A DNA stretch of 10,345 nt. Source: Betaproteobacteria bacterium HGW-Betaproteobacteria-20. GTDB taxonomy: Bacteria > Pseudomonadota > Gammaproteobacteria > Burkholderiales > Methylophilaceae. The stretch is from NCBI GenBank assembly GCA_002842195.1, contig PHCL01000019.1:1-10345 (forward strand), written 5' to 3'. Below the pieces are notes generated by a model. That model saw nothing but the letters and a program-made list of their open reading frames with translations, ran no database searches and was not told the origin of the DNA. Position numbers and translations under genes: made by a program. Of this stretch, positions 6,591-10,345 are shown one piece after another. Position 1 is the stretch's first letter; each line of letters starts with the position of its first letter.

Positions 6591-7442
6591 TCAGGCTTGA
6601 TTAAAATATTCAATTGGTTTTGGCGGAAATAACTGCAAATGTTTCGCACATTGCTCGCGCCAAATATCCAGCTGTTCCATACTTAAGTTTTTTAATTCAG
6701 GCTCTAGTACAGGTTTACTGCCATTTAAAACCATGCCAATATCCGCAATAGCACTTTGTGTTTTAGCCACGTAATACACAAAATGCTTAAATACGCGTTT
6801 GTCTACTACGCGTATAAATCTATAAATCAGCGTTGGTAATTTCACAAAACGTAACATTCCATCCCAAAAGGCCAAGCGTTTCAATGCAAGGTGAGTGGCA
6901 TGCTCCGGACATCTAAACTGGATGGAAATAAATTTTGAGATGACAACGCGGTGTTTACTGAGTAAGTAACGCGGCGAAGTATTCATGAGCGGCGCCAAAT
7001 ACGCATCCATCGCCCATTCAGAGACAATATGTGTCAGCACTTCGTTTTTATGCCACATGGCTTCGTGCGCTGGCACAAAATGGTTATGAGCAATCACATC
7101 GACATATAAATGGCTCATATAACCAACAGCAACCGCCGTTTCTTCATCTGTTTGCGCGGTCAACATCAGTTGATGCGCGTTTTCCCACAAGTGTGTATGG
7201 CGATAACGATGGCTGACAATAGCAAGGTCAGGCAAGCAAGCGCCAGCCATCACTAATTCAGGAAAGTTTTTAATAACACGCTGCAAGCGAGGGTCGAGCA
7301 AGGGCATTGCCCAAAGCAGCGATTGCGCAAAATACAAATGCGTGACCAATCCCCACGCATTGGCATCTGCTGAATACAGGCAATACGGTAACCACCAATA
7401 ATATTGCTTAATGCACTTTTTAATAAATCCGGGCAATTGCAT
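6591..7442 (-). CDS. Zinc-dependent phospholipase C-like protein
   Basis: A 283-residue protein resembling the zinc-dependent phospholipase C / S1-P1 nuclease-like group. The N-terminus has lysines at 8, 9 and 12, an aromatic hydrophobic stretch (14-23) and a possible signal-peptidase site ADANA before W30. Cleavage there would expose Trp-Gly as the mature N-terminus, as in Bacillus phospholipase C, where Trp1 binds zinc. Further probable ligands are H35 (LVTHLYFAQ), D72 (CLPDLA), the H82-H84 cluster, H111 and D115 in GYMSHLYVDVIAHNHF with H119 and H121, and E142. The family role would be hydrolysis of phospholipid headgroups to diacylglycerol, but many members are uncharacterised. The ATG at 7442 lacks a Shine-Dalgarno sequence. 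The hydrophobic stretch is short, so export is not certain. The gene is divergent from the glycosyltransferase gene. Confidence 0.75.
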   Translation of the reverse strand: MQLPGFIKKCIKQYYWWLPYCLYSADANAWGLVTHLYFAQSLLWAMPLLDPRLQRVIKNFPELVMAGACLPDLAIVSHRYRHTHLWENAHQLMLTAQTDEETAVAVGYMSHLYVDVIAHNHFVPAHEAMWHKNEVLTHIVSEWAMDAYLAPLMNTSPRYLLSKHRVVISKFISIQFRCPEHATHLALKRLAFWDGMLRFVKLPTLIYRFIRVVDKRVFKHFVYYVAKTQSAIADIGMVLNGSKPVLEPELKNLSMEQLDIWREQCAKHLQLFPPKPIEYFNQA

Positions 7443-7586
7443 GGCTTGTAATTTGCCATGTTGTTATGAATTAATCGTTACAAAGTAATGATTTTTTGGT
7501 GACAATATTTAGCAAAGTGGTTCATTAAATTGTCATATTAAACCGTTATTGTTTACTTAATTTAATTCATTGATGATACCAATTAC
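7443..7586. promoter_or_regulatory. Divergent control region with an inverted repeat
   Basis: This 144-base AT-rich spacer must hold promoters for both the leftward lipase-like gene and the rightward glycosyltransferase. TGACAAT (7500-7506) and ATTGTCA (7529-7535) form a perfect 7-bp inverted repeat with a 22-base gap. A smaller TTAC-AAA-GTAA lies just before it, near 7479-7489. TTGTCA at 7530-7535 could also serve as a rightward -35, though no good -10 follows. I looked for a Pho box (two CTGTCAT half-sites as direct repeats) and saw only one half-site in each orientation. Confidence 0.35.
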
Positions 7587-8780
7587 ATGAAAATTTTATT
7601 TATCTCTGACGTATATTTTCCTCGCATCAATGGCGTATCTACCTCCATCAGAACTTTTGTTGAGCAGATGCAAAATATGGGGCATACCGTGCATTTAATT
7701 GCACCGGATTATGAAGTGTTTACAAAAGATGAAGCCTGGATTATCCGTATTCCCGCGCGTAATATTTATTTTGATCCCGAAGATAAACTCATGAAATATG
7801 GCGAGGCAATGAAATTGTTGCCCGACCTGGAACAAGAAAAATACGACATCATTCATGTGCATACGCCATTTGTGGCGCACTACTTAGGCCTAAAACTCGC
7901 AGCTAAACTTAACATCCCGTGTATAGAAACTTACCATACGTTTTTTGAGGATTACTTGCACCATTACTTGCCCTGGATGCCAAAATCATTGGCACGCGGC
8001 ATGGCGAGAATGATTTCCAAACGTCAGTGCAATGCGGTAGATGCGATTGTCGCACCTTCAAACCCTATGTTGGATGTGTTACGTGGTTATGGCGTCAATG
8101 TCGCATCTGAGGTGATTCCCACCGGCTTGCAGGATAACAGTTTTAAAGCTGCAGATGGGCAGGCGTTCAGAATCATGTATGACATTGCTTTAGATCGCCC
8201 CATGCTGTTATACGTAGGCCGTGTTGCTTTCGAAAAAAATATTGATTTTTTACTTGAAATGACCAAAATTCTTGTAGAAAAACGGCCTGATGCATTATTG
8301 GTGGTAACTGGCGAAGGCCCTGCAGAGGCCAGTTTGCATAAACTAGCTAAAACCCTGGCAATAGAAGATAACGTAAAATTTATCGGTTATCTAGACCGGC
8401 ATACAGAACTCAACGCCTGTTATGAATCTGCCGATGTATTTGTCTTTGCATCTAAAAGTGAGACGCAAGGTTTGGTGATATTAGAAGCAATGGCGCAAGG
8501 CACGCCAGTAATAGCGATTGCAGAATTAGGCACAGCATCCATTTTAATCGAAGGTAAGGGTGCGCTCATTGCGGCGGATGATACATTGCAGTTTGCAGAA
8601 AGGGTGCATCAGTTATTGATGCATCCTGAGCATAGATTTGAACTTGGTAAACAGGCAAAAACATACGCATTGGATAAATGGACAGCAAAATTGCAAGCTG
8701 AGCGCATGATTAACTTTTACGCACAACTTGTTAGTAGTAGAGCGCCTGCGGGGCATTATGCACCGCAGATGAGTGTGTAA
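7587..8780 (+). CDS. GT4-family glycosyltransferase, possibly acting on diacylglycerol
   Basis: A 397-residue GT-B fold retaining glycosyltransferase. The N-terminal domain begins MKILFISDVYFPRINGVSTS, with the glycine-rich acceptor loop INGVST (14-19). H92 in IHVHTPF matches the conserved acceptor-side histidine. ETYHTFFEDYLHHY (114-127) resembles a stretch typical of 1,2-diacylglycerol glucosyl- and related lipid glycosyltransferases. The C-terminal domain has GRVAFEKN (211-218) for donor phosphate binding, TGEGP (241-245) and the E-x7-E motif with E292 and E300 (SETQGLVILEAMAQGTPVIA). There is no signal peptide or membrane helix, so it should act at the cytoplasmic membrane face. The start is set by the family N-terminus; no Shine-Dalgarno sequence is seen. 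Glycosyltransferases that make polysaccharides share these motifs, so the acceptor is inference. Confidence 0.93.
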   Translation: MKILFISDVYFPRINGVSTSIRTFVEQMQNMGHTVHLIAPDYEVFTKDEAWIIRIPARNIYFDPEDKLMKYGEAMKLLPDLEQEKYDIIHVHTPFVAHYLGLKLAAKLNIPCIETYHTFFEDYLHHYLPWMPKSLARGMARMISKRQCNAVDAIVAPSNPMLDVLRGYGVNVASEVIPTGLQDNSFKAADGQAFRIMYDIALDRPMLLYVGRVAFEKNIDFLLEMTKILVEKRPDALLVVTGEGPAEASLHKLAKTLAIEDNVKFIGYLDRHTELNACYESADVFVFASKSETQGLVILEAMAQGTPVIAIAELGTASILIEGKGALIAADDTLQFAERVHQLLMHPEHRFELGKQAKTYALDKWTAKLQAERMINFYAQLVSSRAPAGHYAPQMSV

Positions 8781-8783
8781 GGG

Positions 8784-8816
8784 CACCCTTCGACAGGCTC
8801 AGGGAGCGCTCAGGTG
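8784..8816. repeat. Copy of a widespread CCTTCGACAGGCTCAGG-type dispersed repeat
   Basis: CCTTCGACAGGCTCAGG at 8787-8803 matches, from memory, the core of a short dispersed repeat found between genes in many bacterial genomes (CCTTCGACAAGCTCAGG and variants). GCTCAGG is repeated at 8797-8803 and 8808-8814, and CACC/GGTG (8784-8787, 8813-8816) bracket the unit, so it can fold. It starts four bases after the glycosyltransferase stop codon. Confidence 0.5.
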
Positions 8817-8840
8817 TAAGAACTATTCTTAATGCATGCG

Positions 8841-8900
8841 GAAAAGAAACGTATGAAAAAGGTACGTTTGGAAAAGGTACGTTTGGAAAAGAAAGTCTCT
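8841..8900 (+). repeat. 15-base tandem repeat, about three and a half units
   Basis: Units start at 8841, 8856, 8871 and 8886. The two central units (8856-8870, 8871-8885) differ at one base around AAAAGGTACGTTTG. The first matches the third at 12 of 15 bases, and the fourth keeps only the first six or so bases. It is followed by GTTAAATTTAAC (8903-8914), a perfect 12-base palindrome. The period is a multiple of three, but the frame it could encode runs into the terminator hairpin and is not credible as a gene. Confidence 0.75.
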
Positions 8901-8928
8901 TTGTTAAATTTAACCAGCCTTCCCAATC

Positions 8929-8975
8929 GATGCTCTGCGAGCCTTATAGATAAAGGCTCGCAGAGCATCATTTTT
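8929..8975 (+). terminator. Intrinsic terminator with a perfect 17-bp stem
   Basis: GATGCTCTGCGAGCCTT (8929-8945) pairs perfectly with 8953-8969 around a 7-base loop (ATAGATA). A run of five T (8971-8975) follows on the plus strand. It would end rightward transcription from the glycosyltransferase gene. No T-run lies on the other side, so as an intrinsic terminator it appears one-directional. The TGA of the leftward DUF3079 gene (8970-8968) is inside this arm. The core stem is shared with the element at 404-446. Confidence 0.8.
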
Positions 8976-9168
8976 CTCCCGTAGGTTTTTTAGCCGGTTC
9001 AGTATTCTGGTTGCCAAATTCAAGCCAGTCATCACCAAACAACTCAACTGGATGCTGCGTACGGTCTGAACCGTTGCCGCATTTCATGGCGTCAGTCGAG
9101 CAGTACTTATCGCAACCCCAGCAAATCCGCTCTGGGTGAGGTGGGTGTATTGGGAATTTTTTAGCCAT
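8968..9168 (-). CDS. DUF3079 family small protein with a four-cysteine motif
   Basis: A 66-residue protein. The stretches KFPIHPPHPERICWGCDKYC, CGNGSDRTQHP and ELFGDDW are what I know from the DUF3079 family, a small uncharacterised group seen mostly in betaproteobacteria. Cysteines at 16, 19, 23 and 30 (CxxCxxxCx6C) suggest a bound metal ion, perhaps zinc or iron-sulfur; this is inference. No signal peptide or membrane helix is seen. The C-terminal 14 residues or so are Lys/Pro/Glu-rich and probably disordered. The ATG at 9168 has no clear Shine-Dalgarno sequence; an AATAAT about 20-30 bases upstream on the minus strand is a possible -10. The stop codon falls inside the terminator hairpin that closes the convergent glycosyltransferase unit. 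Confidence 0.85.
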   Translation of the reverse strand: MAKKFPIHPPHPERICWGCDKYCSTDAMKCGNGSDRTQHPVELFGDDWLEFGNQNTEPAKKPTGEK

Positions 9169-9235
9169 CTAGCGAAGTTGTAGAAAAATTATTTTCATAT
9201 AGCCACCAATTGTAATACTAATTTAAGGAATTTTG

Positions 9236-9331
9236 TTGGTATCAGGCTGGTTCAAATTATATTTACTGGGAATGTGGTTTAAATTTCCGCATTTGGCCGA
9301 AAGTTGTGATTCTGAAAAATATCAAACGTGA
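9236..9331 (+). CDS. Candidate 31-residue small ORF with a TTG start
   Basis: TTG at 9236 is preceded at six bases by AAGGA (9225-9229), a near-ideal ribosome binding site. The frame runs 31 codons to TGA at 9329-9331. The peptide would begin MVSGWFKLYLLGMWFKFPHL, an aromatic, hydrophobic and weakly basic N-terminal half that could associate with the membrane, then a polar tail with one cysteine. I do not recognise it. The only support is the site-to-start spacing in an otherwise empty region, and a frame this short arises easily by chance. A remnant of a longer gene is equally possible. Confidence 0.25.
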   Translation: MVSGWFKLYLLGMWFKFPHLAESCDSEKYQT

Positions 9332-9425
9332 CAATTCTGATGAGTGTCAGCGAGCGATAGCGATTAAGAACGAGCATATACCATTAAAAATTAATAGGTT
9401 ACATTAACTGTTAATCCATGTTCTT

Positions 9426-9469
9426 GGCTCTAGCCGAAGTCGAGGAGCCGATCCGATACAGGAATCGGC
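9426..9469. repeat. Two adjacent GC-rich hairpins in AT-rich DNA
   Basis: GGCTC (9426-9430) pairs with GAGCC (9445-9449), and within it GGCT-CT-AGCC (9426-9435) is a second, alternative palindrome. Next to it GCCGATCC (9447-9454) pairs with GG-A-ATCGGC (9461-9469) with one bulged A. The local GC content contrasts with its surroundings. This pattern is common in REP-like dispersed elements, but only one copy is in the window. Confidence 0.4.
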
Positions 9470-9648
9470 ACCATTTCAAAATACCAATTTCGTTTGATTT
9501 AATATAGCGTATTGTTTTAATTAATATCTTATTGATTACATAGAAGTTTGCTGCTAGTGTAAATCCTATGTATTTGTGGCCCCGTGTTACATAAACGGGG
9601 TTCTGAATCATAGGTTGAGTATTTTATATAAAGTGTGGGGAATTATAA

Positions 9649-9858
9649 ATGAATAATCTACAAGAGCCGTTTAAAATCAATCTGAACCAGAATCTGTGGG
9701 GTCTTATTATAAGCCTGAGCGCATTAGGTCTTGCAGAATACCACAAGCTTTGTACCCTATTTTATTTTGCCGTTGTTATCTCGATAGTTATGATTGTCTC
9801 AGTGACTATAACCACCTATGCTTACACTGCTAAATACTATAAGAATAAACATGAATAA
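9649..9858 (+). CDS. Small predicted membrane protein, unrecognised
   Basis: A 69-residue protein I do not recognise. A short polar N-terminus (1-14, Asn/Gln-rich) is followed by a hydrophobic stretch at about 16-29 (LWGLIISLSALGLAE). A clear transmembrane helix follows at about 37-58 (LFYFAVVISIVMIVSVTITTYA), then a basic tail ending KYYKNKHE. This predicts one or two membrane helices with the tail in the cytoplasm. The ATG is preceded at eight bases by GTGGGG (9635-9640), a reasonable ribosome binding site. The next gene starts 90 bases downstream on the same strand, so the two may be co-transcribed. Composition is AT-rich like its neighbour. Confidence 0.6.
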   Translation: MNNLQEPFKINLNQNLWGLIISLSALGLAEYHKLCTLFYFAVVISIVMIVSVTITTYAYTAKYYKNKHE

Positions 9859-9948
9859 GTTCTTTTAGATATTTATTTTGTTGAAGGATTTTAGGCACGA
9901 AATTGAATTTAGTCGTTGATTTAGCGGTTAAGAAAGAAGGGACATGCT

Positions 9949-10345
9949 GTGGGATTATTTGATTTTCTTAAGAAGAAAGACCCAGTTCAAGACTATTTAG
10001 ACGGATTTTTCAAGAACCTTGTAATTGTTGATGTTGTAGGTGCTCCTGAGATCCCAACATTAAAGGTTAACGGTAATTTACAAGAAGCGTCTGCTGATAT
10101 GTATTTTAAAGATTATAGGATTCCGCCTTATTGTATTGATAAATTTACTCAAGATAATGATGCTATTTTTTGGATATTTGAGACGTATTTTGTTTTTGAA
10201 TTAAATGCCACAAAAAGCAAAGGTAAAATGTTTGTTGTTATGGAGTTGGCAGAGTCAAAAAACAAAAAAATTGATCATCAAGAATTTGAAAGCTACCTAT
10301 ATGCAATGGAGTTAACCATTAAATTAGGTGAATTAAGGCAACAAA
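9949..10345 (+). CDS. Unrecognised protein, N-terminal 132 residues (cut by window end)
   Basis: The frame opens at GTG 9949 and stays open to the window edge. GAAGGGA (9936-9942 region) lies about seven bases upstream, a good ribosome binding site. The N-terminus MGLFDFLKKKDP is a common start for soluble cytoplasmic proteins. The only ATG just upstream (9944-9946) is in another frame that stops after 18 codons, and this frame is closed upstream by TAG at 9922-9924. The visible part is acidic and aromatic, with no membrane helix or signal peptide: an alternating hydrophobic region (about 23-45), a segment with PPYCIDKFTQDNDAIFW (about 60-76), beta-like strands WIFETYFVFEL and KMFVVMELAE, then a probable helix EFESYLYAMELTIKLGELRQQ. 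I cannot assign a family. It may form a unit with the small membrane protein upstream. Confidence 0.72.
   Translation, partial: MGLFDFLKKKDPVQDYLDGFFKNLVIVDVVGAPEIPTLKVNGNLQEASADMYFKDYRIPPYCIDKFTQDNDAIFWIFETYFVFELNATKSKGKMFVVMELAESKNKKIDHQEFESYLYAMELTIKLGELRQQ

Larger units (their letters stand above)
9169..9648. other. AT-rich intergenic stretch with short inverted repeats
   Basis: No recognisable gene is present in these 480 bases. They contain a 31-codon candidate ORF (9236-9331), the palindrome ATTAAC-T-GTTAAT (9403-9415), a pair of GC-rich hairpins (9426-9469) and CCCCGT/ACGGGG (9580-9585, 9595-9600) as a 6-bp stem with a 9-base loop. A leftward frame of 66 codons at 9611-9411 was judged non-coding. 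Composition shifts here towards AT, marking the border between the conserved genes and the unrecognised right end. No tRNA or integrase signature was seen. Confidence 0.6.

Noticed and set aside
7253..7459. Leftward 68-codon frame overlapping the start of the PLC-like gene, considered as a frameshifted N-terminus
   Set aside because: Its translation shows no family features, and the in-frame 283-residue product already has a plausible signal peptide and cleavage site.
7500..7550. Pho box upstream of the glycosyltransferase
   Set aside because: Only single CTGTCAT-like half-sites in opposite orientation are present, not the direct repeat with 4-base spacing that defines the site.
8832..8984. 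Rightward 50-codon frame encoding EKVRL repeats across the 15-base tandem repeat
   Set aside because: It has no ribosome binding site, is built from the tandem repeat and runs straight through the terminator hairpin.
9411..9611. Leftward 66-codon frame in the right-end spacer
   Set aside because: There is no ribosome binding site before its ATG, it crosses the GC-rich hairpins and has no recognisable domain; the end translates a palindromic element.
9944..10000. ATG at 9944 as the start of the last gene
   Set aside because: That frame stops after 18 codons; the GTG at 9949 opens the long frame and is well placed behind GAAGGGA.

Overview
The window reads as a chromosomal segment of a betaproteobacterium with moderate to low GC. 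Methylophilaceae (Methylotenera-like) is my best guess. It rests on the protein sequences, on the housekeeping order yhbY < > rlmE-ftsH-folP-glmM, which is conserved across beta- and gammaproteobacteria, and on a DUF3079 gene. The placement is inference; no database was consulted.

Layout. Bases 1-10 hold what looks like the first codons of a leftward gene with a good ribosome binding site. Bases 11-510 are non-coding and contain a long imperfect hairpin. yhbY (ribosome assembly, leftward) and rlmE (23S rRNA 2'-O-methyltransferase, rightward) diverge from a 95-base spacer. That spacer carries an exact TATAAT and a 17-base tandem repeat that re-creates the start region of rlmE. ftsH follows and ends in a strong intrinsic terminator. 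folP then has its own TATAAT placed so close to the ATG that the transcript may be leaderless. glmM comes next. These genes cover ribosome maturation, membrane protein quality control, folate synthesis and the first committed sugar step of peptidoglycan/LPS synthesis.

From 6020 to 8780 lie three genes that may share a theme: a PAP2-type lipid phosphatase, a convergent zinc-dependent phospholipase C-like protein and, divergent from that, a GT4 glycosyltransferase that resembles diacylglycerol glycosyltransferases. Two could yield diacylglycerol and the third could consume it, so a membrane-lipid remodelling function is a reasonable hypothesis.

Bases 8781-8975 form a dense non-coding patch: a copy of a widespread CCTTCGACAGGCTCAGG-type repeat, a 15-base tandem repeat, and a perfect 17-bp terminator hairpin whose core is shared with the hairpin at 404-446. 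A small Cys-rich DUF3079 gene reads leftward into that hairpin.

From about 9170 to the end the DNA is visibly more AT-rich and contains nothing I recognise. It holds a 480-base spacer with short inverted repeats and one tiny candidate ORF, a small two-helix membrane protein, and the first 132 codons of an unrecognised gene starting with GTG. This right end looks like accessory DNA and is the likeliest place for something undescribed. It is cut off, so I cannot name a system.
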